Assembly: GCF_041435355.1 (NCBI RefSeq)
Contig: NZ_CP108442.1
Location: 5,330,501-5,394,500, forward strand
DNA length: 64,000 nt
Direction of reading: 5' to 3'
DNA from: Streptomyces sp. NBC_01276
Lineage (GTDB): Bacteria > Actinomycetota > Actinomycetes > Streptomycetales > Streptomycetaceae
The notes under the pieces were generated by a model. It saw only the letters and a program-made list of their open reading frames with translations, was not told the DNA's origin and ran no database searches. The position numbers were made by a program, and so were the translations under genes. Below, in pieces: positions 7,803-16,860 of the stretch (positions are counted from its first letter, which is position 1; each line of letters begins with the position of its first letter).

Positions 7803-8645
7803 TCAGCCCCGCTGGATGTTCGAGGTGTCGTTCAGGACGCCGCGGCGGCCGTCCTGGGTCTGGGCGATCAGGGACGAGGGGCCCCGCTGGTCGACGGCCA
7901 GGTACCAGGTGCCCGGCGCGAGCTCCGCGATCGGGGCGGGGGAGCCGTCCTCGCCGAAGAGGGGACGGGCCTCCGGCACCGCGAACCAGAACGGCGCGAA
8001 CGCCGCCGCGGCCGGCTGCGACGGGGACTGCTGCTGCGGGGGCTGCTGCCCCGCGTCCTGCGGGCCCGGCGCGGGCGCGGCCGGGCCGCCTCCGTAGGGC
8101 GGGACGGGCTGCGGGGTGGACCCGTACGGGCTCTGCTGCTGCGGGCCGCCCGGGTAGCCGTACCCGCTGCCCGGCTGCTGCGCGTGGCCGCCGTAGGGCG
8201 CGGGGGCGACGGGTCCGGGCTCCGGGACGAGCGGTCCCGCGAGCGCGGGGATCTTCGAACCGGCGAGGGTCACGCCCGCCAGGGCCAGCGTCGCCAGGAA
8301 GGCGAGGATGCAGCCGGGGCCCAGGTCGAGGCGGGTCGGGGTGACGATCAGCGACCACAGGGCGTTCCAGACGGCCGCCACCGCCAGCACCGCGCCCCAG
8401 GCCGTCAGCGGCAGCCCGCCCAGCTTGCGGCCCTCGGGCTGGAAGCGCGCACCGATCAGCAGGCCCGCCGCGACGAACCCGGTCAGGAAGACCGTCGGGA
8501 GGACCAGCCCGTAGGAGTCCGTGTCCCACGCGCTCGGCATGTCCACGTTGGTGGCGGAGTAGAAGTCGAGGAACGAGGCGATGAACAGCAGCACCGCTGC
8601 TCCGATCACCACGCCGTCGCCTCGTGTGAGGGAGCGGATGTTCAC
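7803..8645 (-). CDS. Membrane protein with Pro/Gln-rich tail
   Basis: A 280-residue protein. Four hydrophobic segments occupy roughly the first 140 residues (GVVIGAAVLLFIASFL; LVLPTVFLTGFVAAGLLIG; AWGAVLAVAAVWNALW; GCILAFLATLALAGVTLAG). A low-complexity cytoplasmic stretch rich in PYGG, PGGPQQQ and QQPPQQQ follows, then a conserved-looking C-terminal end (GTWYLAVDQRGPSSLIAQTQDGRRGVL). This architecture resembles DUF5336-like actinobacterial membrane proteins; no enzymatic motif is seen. The GTG start at 8645 follows AAGGACATC and places the first membrane helix near the N-terminus; an ATG far upstream would add an unlikely tail. It is followed by a hairpin terminator. Confidence 0.7.
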   Translation of the reverse strand: MNIRSLTRGDGVVIGAAVLLFIASFLDFYSATNVDMPSAWDTDSYGLVLPTVFLTGFVAAGLLIGARFQPEGRKLGGLPLTAWGAVLAVAAVWNALWSLIVTPTRLDLGPGCILAFLATLALAGVTLAGSKIPALAGPLVPEPGPVAPAPYGGHAQQPGSGYGYPGGPQQQSPYGSTPQPVPPYGGGPAAPAPGPQDAGQQPPQQQSPSQPAAAAFAPFWFAVPEARPLFGEDGSPAPIAELAPGTWYLAVDQRGPSSLIAQTQDGRRGVLNDTSNIQRG

Positions 8646-8801
8646 GTCTCTGATGTCCTTCTCGGTCTCGGTCGTCTCGTGGCGCCGCGGTCGCGTGGGC
8701 GGACCGGGGCTGAGCGGGGGCGGCGGCACCATGGTACGGAGTCTCCCGCGGCCGAGAGGATCGGGGCGGGGGGACGCCCCGTCAGGGGCTTCCCCCCGGG
8801 G

Positions 8802-9806
8802 TTACCCCCCGAGGAATCCGACGATGCCGTCCGCGATGCCCTGTGCCGCCTTCTGCCGCCACTCCGGACTCGTCAGCTGCGCCGCGTCCTTGCTGTCACG
8901 CATGTTGCCGCATTCGATGAACACCTTGGGCCGGGTCGACAGATTGAGACCGCCCAGATCGTCGCGGACGACCAATCCGGTGCCGGAGCCCAGGTAGTTG
9001 GCGGGGGCGGAGCCGGTGGTCCGGGAGAAGTTGCTGCCGATGCGTTCGCCCAGCTGGCGGGAGGGTCCGACGATCGCGGCGGTGTCGGCGCCGCCCGCCT
9101 TGACCTTGGCCGGGAGGATGACGTGGTAGCCGCGGTTGCCCGCGGAGACGCCGTCCGCGTGGACGGACACGACGGCGTCGGCGCGGGCCTCGTTGCCGAT
9201 CCGCGCGCGCTCGTCGATGCAGGGGCCCCAGGGGCGGGCGGTGCCGGCCTCGTGGGTGAGCACCACCTTCAGTCCGCGGCCCTCCAGGAGGGTGCGCAGC
9301 CGCCGGGACACGTCCATGCTGAACTCGGCTTCCATGTAACCCGAGTTGGTGGTGGTGCCGGTGGTGTCGCATTCCTTGCGGTTGGTGCCGATGTCCACCT
9401 GGCGGTCGATCTCGTCGGTGTGCTGGAAGTTCCCGGTGTTGTGCCCGGGGTCGATGACGACCGTCTTGCCCGCGAGGGGCCCCTTGGCCGGAGCGGGTGC
9501 CGCCGCCGTACCGGAGGCGGACGCGGAGGCCGCCGCGGGCGCGGGTGCCGCCGCGCCGCCCTGCGCGCCCGGGGAGGTGCTGGACTTCGCGTCGGCCGCC
9601 GCCGCGTGCGATGCCGGGTGCGGGGCGGGGCCGGGCCGCGGGCCGTCCGTCCCCGCCAGGGTCTGGGTCAGGACCCAGCCCGCGAGGACGGTCGGGGCGA
9701 GCACCGCGACCGCCACCGCGAGGGTGGAGCGGCGCGCGTACCAGCGCCGGTCGGGGCTGATGGAGTCGCGGGACTCGGGGGCCGGGGAACTGTCGTCGTA
9801 GCGCAC
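8802..9806 (-). CDS. N-acetylmuramoyl-L-alanine amidase (Amidase_3)
   Basis: A 334-residue peptidoglycan hydrolase that cleaves the MurNAc to L-Ala bond outside the membrane. A basic N-terminus and one membrane segment (about 27-50) act as signal anchor, and an Ala/Pro/Ser-rich linker reaches residue 110. The catalytic domain then begins with VIDPGHNTG (zinc His near 122). It continues with the zinc Glu in YMEAEFSMDV, the zinc His in SVHADG near residue 217, and the catalytic Glu in VFIECGNMRD. All key residues are present. There is no separate wall-binding domain. The gene is monocistronic, and its ATG at 9806 faces a 217-bp divergent promoter region. Confidence 0.88.
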   Translation of the reverse strand: MRYDDSSPAPESRDSISPDRRWYARRSTLAVAVAVLAPTVLAGWVLTQTLAGTDGPRPGPAPHPASHAAAADAKSSTSPGAQGGAAAPAPAAASASASGTAAAPAPAKGPLAGKTVVIDPGHNTGNFQHTDEIDRQVDIGTNRKECDTTGTTTNSGYMEAEFSMDVSRRLRTLLEGRGLKVVLTHEAGTARPWGPCIDERARIGNEARADAVVSVHADGVSAGNRGYHVILPAKVKAGGADTAAIVGPSRQLGERIGSNFSRTTGSAPANYLGSGTGLVVRDDLGGLNLSTRPKVFIECGNMRDSKDAAQLTSPEWRQKAAQGIADGIVGFLGG

Positions 9807-10023
9807 CTCGCGATGCTAGAACGCCCGACCGGCACCCGTACGGACCCTGCTCCATCCGGGGGCGTGGTGCGATCAGCCCTTTGTATGCCGGGATCGCCGG
9901 GGCGCTCCCGGACCGGCCCCGCGCGCCGCCCTTCGATTCGTTACCGAACCACAATGCGGAGGCCCTTCCGATATTGATAGATTTGTGATACTATGCGCAA
10001 AATGGCCGGTAGTGTCTCTGTGC

Positions 10024-10899
10024 ATGACAAGCAATGGACAGCCGAGCCGGACGGCGCTCATGGCGGCCGCGGCGCGCGCGGCGCACCTCCTCGTCGACGA
10101 CGGCCCCCCGATCTTCGCCGACACCCTGGCGCACACCTTCCTGGGGCAGGACGCCGAGGAGCTCCTCGGATACCACCGGTCCTACGGTGCCCACCCCGTT
10201 CTGGCCGGCGCGCGGACGACCGCCGTCACACGAGGCCGCTACACGGAGGACCGGCTGGCCGAGCTGGCCCACCGGGGCGTCGACCAGTACGTGATCCTCG
10301 GCGCGGGGCTGGACTCCTTCGCCTACCGGTCGGAACTCGCCGCCCGTGTCGCGGTGTTCGAGGTCGACCTGCCCGCCACCCAGGAGTGGAAGCGGGCACT
10401 GCTGGCTGCGACGGGGACCGAGGTCCCCCCGTCCGCGGCCTTCGTCCCCTTCGACTTCGCACAGGAGCCCGCACACGCGCTGGCCGGCCACCTCGCGAGG
10501 GCCGGCTTCGACCCGCGCCGGCCCGCCCTGGTCAGCTGGCTGGGCGTGACGATGTACCTCACCCGGGAGGCGGTCGGGCAGACGCTGGCCGCCATCAGCG
10601 GCTTCCCGCCCGGCACCGAACTCGTCATGGAGCACCTCCTGCCGGCCGGACTGCGCGATGAAGCGGGGCAGTCGTACGCGGAAGCGGTCATGGCGGCGGC
10701 GGCCGCGCAGGGCGAGCCCTGGAGGACGTTCCTGAGCGTCGAGCAGGCGGACGCCCTCCTGCGCGAGCACCGGCTGAACCCGGTCGAGTACGTCCGGCAG
10801 CGCGAGATCATGGACCCGGCGGGGCGGGAACGCACCGACGCGCTCCGCCCGTTCGGTCTGTCGGTGCTTGCCCGGGCGAGCGTTCCCGCCCGGCCGTGA
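10024..10899 (+). CDS. Leucine carboxyl methyltransferase-like SAM enzyme
   Basis: A 291-residue enzyme of the actinobacterial LCM-like methyltransferase family (TIGR00027 type). It has RAAHLLVDDGPPIFADTLA at the start, the SAM loop VILGAGLDSFAYR, the VFEVDLPATQEWK segment, VSWLGVTMYLTREAV, and the end ALRPFGLSVLARA. These enzymes often act on secondary-metabolite or unknown small-molecule carboxyl or hydroxyl groups. The ATG at 10024 is preceded by an AT-rich stretch (9965-10007) that is striking against the GC background and probably carries the promoter. The substrate is unknown. Confidence 0.82.
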   Translation: MTSNGQPSRTALMAAAARAAHLLVDDGPPIFADTLAHTFLGQDAEELLGYHRSYGAHPVLAGARTTAVTRGRYTEDRLAELAHRGVDQYVILGAGLDSFAYRSELAARVAVFEVDLPATQEWKRALLAATGTEVPPSAAFVPFDFAQEPAHALAGHLARAGFDPRRPALVSWLGVTMYLTREAVGQTLAAISGFPPGTELVMEHLLPAGLRDEAGQSYAEAVMAAAAAQGEPWRTFLSVEQADALLREHRLNPVEYVRQREIMDPAGRERTDALRPFGLSVLARASVPARP

Positions 10900-10962
10900 C
10901 AGCGCGCACCCACGCATCCCCGCCGGCCGGGGACCTGAACGAACTGCCCGCGAAGAACGGAG

Positions 10963-11604
10963 CTACAGGCCGGCCCCGGTACGGCGCAGGACGCGCAGGG
11001 AGTCCGTGACGGACACCTCCTCGAAGGCGCCCGAGGCCAGCGCGCGCAGGTAGATCCGGTACGGGGCCTGCCCGCCGTCGGCCGGGTCGGGGAACACGTC
11101 GTGGATCACCAGCGTCCCGCCCACCGCCAGGTGCGGGACCCAGCCCTCGTAGTCGCCGGTCGCGTGCTCGTCGGTGTGGCCGCCGTCGATGAACACGAAC
11201 CCGAGCGGGCCGCCCCAGGCCGCCGCGACCTGCGGCGAGCGGCCGACCAGGGCGATGACGTGCTCCTCCAGCCCCGCCTTGTGCAGGGTGCGGCGGAAGG
11301 TCGGGAGGGTGTCCATCAGACCGACCTCCGGGTCCACCACCGTCGGGTCGTGGTACTCCCAGCCCGGCTGCTGCTCCTCGCTGCCCCGGTGGTGGTCGAC
11401 GGTGAGCGCGGGCACGCCCGCCTCGCGTGCGGCGTCGGCCAGCAGGATGGTCGAGCGCCCGCAGTACGTGCCGACCTCCAGCAGCGGCAGCCCGAGCCCG
11501 GCCGCGTCGGTGGCCGCCGCGTACAGCGCGAGGCCCTCGCCCACGGGCATGAACCCCTTGGCGGCCTCGAAGGCGGCCAGGGTCTGCGGCTTGGGGGTGG
11601 CCAT
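10963..11604 (-). CDS. Class I SAM-dependent methyltransferase (Methyltransf_24 type)
   Basis: A 213-residue methyltransferase. LLEVGTYCGRSTILLADAA is the SAM-binding motif I, LTVDHHRGSEEQQ follows, FVFIDGGHTDEHATGDYEGW is the catecholate-style Asp-Gly-Gly-His region, and LVIHDVF is strand 5. It resembles the cephalosporin-hydroxylase/Methyltransf_24 group. The ATG start at 11604 has a perfect AGGAGG seven nt upstream. It is convergent with the LCM-like gene. The substrate is unknown; it acts in the cytoplasm. Confidence 0.82.
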   Translation of the reverse strand: MATPKPQTLAAFEAAKGFMPVGEGLALYAAATDAAGLGLPLLEVGTYCGRSTILLADAAREAGVPALTVDHHRGSEEQQPGWEYHDPTVVDPEVGLMDTLPTFRRTLHKAGLEEHVIALVGRSPQVAAAWGGPLGFVFIDGGHTDEHATGDYEGWVPHLAVGGTLVIHDVFPDPADGGQAPYRIYLRALASGAFEEVSVTDSLRVLRRTGAGL

Positions 11605-11765
11605 GTCGTTCCTCCTGCTGAGCTGCGAGTGAGTGCCGGGCCATGCTGCCCTACCGTCGGGTAGGGCGCTACGGGCGGGGGCCGCCGGCCCCGTCCGGAA
11701 GGGCCCGGGCGGCCCGGCGGCTCCGAGGCCCCGCGCGCTCAGGAGCCTCGGGGGCTTCCGGCGCC

Positions 11766-13610
11766 TCAGCGGCCGAAGAGCCGGGACAGGCCGCCGCCCA
11801 GGTCCGAGATCCGGTCCTCGCGCAGCGCCCGCCGGAAGTCGTCGCGGGTCTCCGTCACCTCGCGGGTCAGCCAGTGGGTGTTGCCGGCCGTCAGGTGGAG
11901 CCGGTGCAGCAGCGCCTTCAGGTGCGGGAGCGCGCGGCCCGGTTCCCCCGCCTCCCCGACGCTGCGCAGCACCCGGTACGCGGTCTGCGGGTCGCCGCGT
12001 TCCGCCATCGCCGCGAGGTCGGGGTACAGCCGCAGGTACAGGGGCGCGGCGGTGACGAAGTCGCCGAGCAGCCAGGCGTCGTGCGCCAGCCGCCGCCGTA
12101 CGTCGAGCAGCACCGGGCTGTCGGCGGGCAGCCGCCGCTCCAGGTCGGGCAGGAGCGGCGCCAGCCAGCCGCGCTCGGCGTGCGCCTGCGCGGCGGTCTC
12201 GGAGCCCCACCGCCCGTCGCGGACCGCGTCACCGCGCTGGAGCGCCCCGGCCAGGTGGTAGCGGGCGGACAGCGTGACGGGGTCGTCGGCGCCCAGGACC
12301 CGGCCCGCCTGCTCGATGATCTCGCGCAGCTCGGCCTCGTGGCGGCGGCCGTCGCCCGGCCCGTAGGCCGCGGCCTCGCCGACGTGGGCGGCACGCGCCG
12401 CGATGGTGTCGGGATGCTCCAGGCCGAGCACCCGCACCATCCGCGGCAGGATGCGCTCCAGGTCGGTGGGGGAGTGCCCGCGCACGGTCATGGCCCGGTG
12501 GTAGGAGGCCCGCACCGTCAGCGCGTCCTGGGCGCCCAGCTCCTCCGTCAGGTCGGCGACCAGCATGTCCAGCCGTACCACCCGGTCGGCCGGGGCGTCG
12601 TCGAGCACCTGCGTCAGCCGCCGCTGGAACATCGACCGGACGGGGTCCCCGGCGGCCGTGTGCACGGTCGGGGAATAGGAGGGCGGGGGCGGGGGCGGGG
12701 GCGGGGATGATGCGACGGGGACGGACGCGGCGGGCGTGGCTGGGGCGGGAGTGATGGCCGGGGCGGAGGGGGCGGCGGCGTCCCGGGCGATCCCGGCGAG
12801 TCTGCCGCTCACTTCCCGGGCGTCGGCCGGCCGCTCGTGCGGGTCCTTCGCGAGCAGTGCCAGCACCAGGGCGTCCAGCGCGGCCGGGATCCCCTCGCGC
12901 AGCGAACCGGGCGCGGGCGGCGCGGTCGTCAGGTGGTGCGCGAGCAGCTCGTGCATCTCGCGGGCGGGGAAGGGCCGACGGCCGGTCAGCAGTTCCGTCA
13001 GCACGCAGCCGAGGGCGTACAGATCGGCCCGCCCGTCGACGGGGACCCCGTTCGCCCCGCCGGTCCAGCGCTCCGGCGCCATGTAGGGGAACGATCCGAT
13101 GATCATCCCGGTGGCCGTCAGCTCCGTCCCGGGGGCGCCCGAGGACTTGGCGATCCCGAAGTCGAGGACCTTGACCACGCCGCTCTCGGTGACCATCACA
13201 TTGGCCGGCTTGACGTCCCGGTGGACGATCCCGGCGTCATGCGCGGCCCCGAGCGCGTCCGCGATCCGCGCGGCCCACTCCAGGGCGTCCGGCAGGTCCG
13301 GCACCCCGGAGTCCAGGACCTCGGCGAGGCTGCGGCCCTGGAGCAGCTCCATGACCAGGAACACGGCGTCGCGCCCGGCCCGTTCGGTACGGCCGAAGTC
13401 GTGGATGGTGGCGATGTTGGGGTGCGCCAGGTTTCCGGCGAGGCTCGCCTCGCGCTCGAACCGGCGCGTCTCCTCCGGCGTCTGCGGATATCCGATCTTC
13501 ACCGCGACCCAGCGGCCCACCCGGGAGTCCTTGGCCCGCCAGACCTCACCGAAGCCGCCCCGGCCGAGCAACTCGTCCAGCTCGTAACGCTCTTCGATGA
13601 TCTCCCGCAC
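11766..13610 (-). CDS. Soluble Ser/Thr protein kinase with helical C-terminal domain
   Basis: A 614-residue Hanks kinase. The start region reads EERYELDELLGRGGFGEVW (P-loop), followed by VAVKIG (catalytic Lys), IVHRDVKPANV (catalytic loop), LDFGIAKS and GSFPYMAPERW. A Pro-rich linker then leads to about 240 residues of helices with tetratricopeptide-like character. There is no membrane segment, so it is cytoplasmic. The GTG at 13610 follows AGAAGG. An ATG at 13700, 4 nt after the neighbouring ATPase stop, is possible and would add 30 low-complexity residues. It is probably cotranscribed with the anti-sigma-like ATPase upstream. Confidence 0.85.
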   Translation of the reverse strand: MREIIEERYELDELLGRGGFGEVWRAKDSRVGRWVAVKIGYPQTPEETRRFEREASLAGNLAHPNIATIHDFGRTERAGRDAVFLVMELLQGRSLAEVLDSGVPDLPDALEWAARIADALGAAHDAGIVHRDVKPANVMVTESGVVKVLDFGIAKSSGAPGTELTATGMIIGSFPYMAPERWTGGANGVPVDGRADLYALGCVLTELLTGRRPFPAREMHELLAHHLTTAPPAPGSLREGIPAALDALVLALLAKDPHERPADAREVSGRLAGIARDAAAPSAPAITPAPATPAASVPVASSPPPPPPPPSYSPTVHTAAGDPVRSMFQRRLTQVLDDAPADRVVRLDMLVADLTEELGAQDALTVRASYHRAMTVRGHSPTDLERILPRMVRVLGLEHPDTIAARAAHVGEAAAYGPGDGRRHEAELREIIEQAGRVLGADDPVTLSARYHLAGALQRGDAVRDGRWGSETAAQAHAERGWLAPLLPDLERRLPADSPVLLDVRRRLAHDAWLLGDFVTAAPLYLRLYPDLAAMAERGDPQTAYRVLRSVGEAGEPGRALPHLKALLHRLHLTAGNTHWLTREVTETRDDFRRALREDRISDLGGGLSRLFGR

Positions 13611-13703
13611 GCCTTCTCGGCCCCCGTCGCCCCTTGATCGTCCACTCGCAGGGGCATTATCTCCGGGCGGGGGAGGGCGGGGCCGGTTCCCCGTCGTCAT
13701 CCG

Positions 13704-14114
13704 TCATCCGTCGCACTCGAACCACACCGTCTTCCCGGCCTGCCGGGGCAGCACGCCCCAGCGGTCGGTGACCGCCTGCACCAGCCGCAGCCCCCGCCCT
13801 GCCTCGGCGAGGGGATCGCCGCCCGGCGTCATGCGCGGGGGCGCGGGGCACTTGTCGGTCACCTCCACCCGCAGCCCGCCCGGCCTGCGCTGGATCAGCA
13901 CCGAGCAGCCCCGGTCGGGCACGTGCCGCACGACGTTGGCGACCAGCTCCGTCAGCGCGAGCCCGGCGCCGTCGGCCACCCCGTCGAGGCCCCAGCGGAC
14001 GAGGAACCACCGGAGGATCCGCCGCATGTGCCCGGCGGAGTGCTCACTGACGGTGAAGCCCATGCGGTAGGTGTCGCCAATTTCCGTGCTGGGGTACCCA
14101 GTTGCGTGATTCAT
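13704..14114 (-). CDS. Anti-sigma-factor-like ATP-binding protein (HATPase_c_2)
   Basis: A 136-residue GHKL-type ATPase, similar to RsbW/SpoIIAB-like proteins of Streptomyces. It has the N box ALTELVANVVRHV, the G1-like region VTDKCPAPPRM, and the G2 region GRGLRLVQAVTDRWGV. Such small proteins usually pair with Scr1-type HTH and DUF397 proteins, and exactly that pair lies divergently at 14199-15195. It probably phosphorylates or sequesters a partner protein, but I see no sigma factor next to it. The ATG is at 14114. Confidence 0.82.
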   Translation of the reverse strand: MNHATGYPSTEIGDTYRMGFTVSEHSAGHMRRILRWFLVRWGLDGVADGAGLALTELVANVVRHVPDRGCSVLIQRRPGGLRVEVTDKCPAPPRMTPGGDPLAEAGRGLRLVQAVTDRWGVLPRQAGKTVWFECDG

Positions 14115-14198
14115 GCCATCAGGTTGGGGTCGCGCGGTTACGCTCGGCTACAGACCGAACTGAACGCCGTACGGCGTGAACTTGGGGGTGACCGCCTC

Positions 14199-15047
14199 AT
14201 GGTCAACATCCGCAATCTCGACCCCAGCGCCTCGCCGCTGGACTACTACGGCTCCGAACTTCGCCGCCTGCGGGAGGAAGCCGACCTGAAGCAAGAGGAC
14301 TTGGGCGCCATCGTCTTCTGCACGGGGTCCCTGATCGGGCAGATCGAGACGGCCCGGAAGGTCCCGACCCGCGACTTCTCGGAGCGGATCGACGCGGCGC
14401 TGGGGACGGACGGGGCCTTCTCCCGGCTGGTGGGGCTGGTGCTGAGGAGCCAGCTGCCGACGTGGTTCCAGGCGTACGCGGAGATGGAGGCGAAGGCGGC
14501 GTACATCTCGACGTTCCAGGCGCAGCTGGTGTACGGGCTGCTGCAGACGCCGGAGTACGCGCGGGCGGTGCTGGGTGTGCGGACGGAAGGGGATCTCGAC
14601 GCCAAAGTGGCGGCCCGCATGGAGCGGCAGCGCATCATGGACCGCGAGAACCCGCCACTGATGTGGGTCGTACTGAGCGAGGCCGTGCTGCATCAGGAAA
14701 TCGGTGGCCGAGAGGTCATGCGGAACCAACTCGCTCACTTGTTGGCCCTGGAAGGGCGGGAGTGGGTGGAGGTCCAGATCCTGCCCTTCGATGCGGGCGC
14801 CCATGTGGGACTGGACGGTACGTTCACCCTTCTGCGGTTCGACGACGACCCGGACATCGTCTACACCGAGGACTTCGTCCAGGGCCATATGACGGCCAAT
14901 CCGCAAGCCCTCAGGGAGGGTTGTCTCCGTTACGATCACCTCCAGGCCGCCGCTCTCTCCGTGGAGGACTCGGCGGCGCTGATCGCCCGCGTAATGGAGG
15001 AGCGTTATGGACACCAAGCAGAACCTGACGGGCGCGCGGTGGCGTAA
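14199..15047 (+). CDS. Scr1-family helix-turn-helix protein
   Basis: A 282-residue XRE-type regulator. The HTH is at about residues 18-72 (ELRRLREEADLKQEDLGAIVFC, then SLIGQIETARKVPT). The long DUF5753 C-terminal domain follows (TWFQAYAEMEAKAAYI, LVYGLLQTPEYARAVL, LMWVVLSEAVLHQEIG, VQILPFDAGAHVGLDGTF). These proteins come with a DUF397 partner, present here with a 41-nt overlap, and are described as developmental or antibiotic-affecting pairs resembling toxin-antitoxin modules. ATG 14199 was chosen; its ribosome site is weak. It is divergent from the ATPase gene. Confidence 0.87.
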   Translation: MVNIRNLDPSASPLDYYGSELRRLREEADLKQEDLGAIVFCTGSLIGQIETARKVPTRDFSERIDAALGTDGAFSRLVGLVLRSQLPTWFQAYAEMEAKAAYISTFQAQLVYGLLQTPEYARAVLGVRTEGDLDAKVAARMERQRIMDRENPPLMWVVLSEAVLHQEIGGREVMRNQLAHLLALEGREWVEVQILPFDAGAHVGLDGTFTLLRFDDDPDIVYTEDFVQGHMTANPQALREGCLRYDHLQAAALSVEDSAALIARVMEERYGHQAEPDGRAVA

Positions 15048-15195
15048 GTCCTCGTACAGCGGCACCACTGGTGGTGAATGCGTAGAAGTCGCCGCCCAGC
15101 CCTGCCTCATCGCCGTCCGGGACTCCAAGAACCCCGAAGGCCCCGCTTTCACCGTCAGCCCCGCCGCCTTCGCGGCGTTCGTGCGCGGGCTCTGA
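15007..15195 (+). CDS. DUF397 domain protein
   Basis: A 62-residue protein with the family signature: WRKSSYSGTTGGECVEVA near the N-terminus, VRDSKNPEGPAFTVSP, and a final aromatic-Val segment. It overlaps the end of the Scr1-type gene by 41 nt in another frame and follows GGAGGAGCGTT, so it is translationally coupled to it. It is the usual small partner of the HTH regulator; the molecular role is not established. Confidence 0.87.
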   Translation: MDTKQNLTGARWRKSSYSGTTGGECVEVAAQPCLIAVRDSKNPEGPAFTVSPAAFAAFVRGL

Positions 15196-15199
15196 GCGT

Positions 15200-15709
15200 T
15201 CAGAGCACGAGCGCGAGGAAGCCCAGTACGTACGCGGCGGCGAAGATCGGCGGGACCCACTGTTCGACCTGGGTCAGCGGCAGGTACGTGCGCCAGTCGC
15301 GGCCATGACCCAGGACGGACCACTCCGCCTCCGAGTAGACGAAGGCGGGGAGCTTCTTCTCCAGTGCGCCGATCACCGCGTATTTCGCCGCGTTGAGCTG
15401 CCGGTAGGACCGCATCATCACGAACCAGGTGAAGCACTGGGTCAACAGGATGAGCAGCCCGGCTAACGGGGCCAGGATCGACACGCCCTGCCAGGTGTCT
15501 CCGTCCAGGGCCGCCGCGGTGGCCACCGCGGCGGTGTTGACGGACAGGAAGAACGTGTTGGCGAGGCTGCGCCGGCCGCTGACCCGGTCGGCCATCTCGA
15601 CGTAGGTCTTGTACTGCTCCAGTATCGCGGCCTGGTACTTCTCGCCCGTGTCCGCGTAGGACGCCGCGCTGACGTTCCGGTTCCAGAGCTTGTCATCGAT
15701 GTTGTCCAT
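15200..15709 (-). CDS. RipA-like small membrane protein
   Basis: A 169-residue protein: a helical cytoplasmic N-terminus (about 1-45, KYQAAILEQYKTYVEMADRV), two adjacent membrane helices (about 50-70 and 77-97) and a third at the C-terminus (about 146-168, VPPIFAAAYVLGFLALVL). The start NIDDKLWNRNVSAASYADTG and the fold resemble the octameric RipA membrane family, also reminiscent of SLATT/S-4TM proteins linked to nucleotide-signalling defence. It sits 33 nt after the end of the TIR-like membrane gene upstream on the same strand, so the two are likely one operon. The function is not known. Confidence 0.7.
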   Translation of the reverse strand: MDNIDDKLWNRNVSAASYADTGEKYQAAILEQYKTYVEMADRVSGRRSLANTFFLSVNTAAVATAAALDGDTWQGVSILAPLAGLLILLTQCFTWFVMMRSYRQLNAAKYAVIGALEKKLPAFVYSEAEWSVLGHGRDWRTYLPLTQVEQWVPPIFAAAYVLGFLALVL

Positions 15710-15742
15710 GCGGACCAGGGTTCCCGATGGGTGCCGCCCGCG

Positions 15743-16789
15743 TCAGGCCCTTTGGCCGTCCCGGACCGGCAGCTCCGACAAGGGGCCGATGACCGGCTCC
15801 AGCTCGCGGGTCAGCAGGCGGCGCACGGTCTTGAACCAGCGCACGCGCGGGACGACCGGCTCGAACGGGATGAAGGTCGCGCCCCAGTGCTGGTCGAAGG
15901 AGATGATCCCCTTGAGCGGCAAGTCCCACTTCTCCTCCCTGATTCTCCTCCTGCGAGGGCGTGGCCCCGGCCAGTCCGGCAGTGTGGGCATCGGCGGCCA
16001 CCCCGGGGCCGGCGTGGCGGTCGTCGGGCGGCCGGAGCGGGCGCTGTACTCGCGGGCGGCGGCCGTGCGGAAGATGTCGTAGACCTCGGGGCCGGAGTAG
16101 ATCAGCAGGACCAGACGGGTCGGCGGGAGGGTGCGCAGGGCTTCGGTGAACTCCCAGAGCGTGCCCGGGCCGGGCGCGGCGGACAGGGCCACCACGTGGG
16201 CGCCCCGGATCAGCTCGCTGACCGTGCCTTGCCAGTCGTCGAGCGGGAGATAGCCGCGTTCCGCACCGAGCAGGGGCAGCCGCTCGCCCGGCTGTCCGAT
16301 GGCCACGACCCGGCCGAGGCGGGCGAACTGGCGGACCAGGAAGTGCTCCTCCGTCAGCCAGGGCAGCTCGTAGGGCGAACGGAACAACCAGCCGGGGGCC
16401 TCGTCCGGAGTTCTGGACATCCGGTCGTCGAGGAGGAAGGGACGCAGGTAGAGGACGTACGACACGTCGCGGAGCTGGGCGAACGAGGTGATGACCGGCG
16501 CCAGGTGTTGCTTGCCCCGGAGGCGGAGACGGGACCCGTAGGCGTAGGCCAGCCCGCCGGAGCCCAGGACGGCCACCGTGATCGCTATCCGCACCCACAG
16601 GGGCAGCCGCTCGGTGTCGGGGTCCGCATCGGATATGAGCGCCCGGAACAGCCCGCTGCCGCTGAAGGCCGCGATCAGTCCCACCGTGCGCAGCGTCAGT
16701 CCCGTGCCCAGCAGCAGGCGCCCCCGGGACCCGCTCTGGGCGGCCGCCCCGTTCGGTAACTGTTCCACCGGTTGTGCGTCCCTGCCCAT
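15743..16789 (-). CDS. Membrane protein with TIR-like domain
   Basis: A 348-residue protein. Two membrane helices lie at about 28-48 and 67-85. A cytoplasmic alpha/beta domain follows with SYVLYLRPFLLDD, LVRQFARLGRVVAIGQPGE, LPLDDWQGTVSELIRGAHVV and GTLWEFTEALRTLP. The order of strands, and the Glu after Trp where TIR NADases keep their catalytic Glu, suggest a divergent TIR-like fold; this is inference and an enzymatic role is uncertain. The C-terminal 80 residues are Pro/Arg-rich then ordered. It is followed by the RipA-like gene and is divergent from a receptor kinase. The ATG is at 16789. Confidence 0.6.
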   Translation of the reverse strand: MGRDAQPVEQLPNGAAAQSGSRGRLLLGTGLTLRTVGLIAAFSGSGLFRALISDADPDTERLPLWVRIAITVAVLGSGGLAYAYGSRLRLRGKQHLAPVITSFAQLRDVSYVLYLRPFLLDDRMSRTPDEAPGWLFRSPYELPWLTEEHFLVRQFARLGRVVAIGQPGERLPLLGAERGYLPLDDWQGTVSELIRGAHVVALSAAPGPGTLWEFTEALRTLPPTRLVLLIYSGPEVYDIFRTAAAREYSARSGRPTTATPAPGWPPMPTLPDWPGPRPRRRRIREEKWDLPLKGIISFDQHWGATFIPFEPVVPRVRWFKTVRRLLTRELEPVIGPLSELPVRDGQRA

Positions 16790-16860
16790 GCCGTTCCCCG
16801 TTCAGCGGAATTGACGGATCTGTAGGATCCCCTCCCGTACCGGGCGAGGGGTAGGGGCTC

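Noticed and set aside
11766..14114. Biosynthetic gene cluster around the two methyltransferases and P450
   Set aside because: No PKS, NRPS, terpene synthase or other core enzyme is present, and the genes are not in shared operons.
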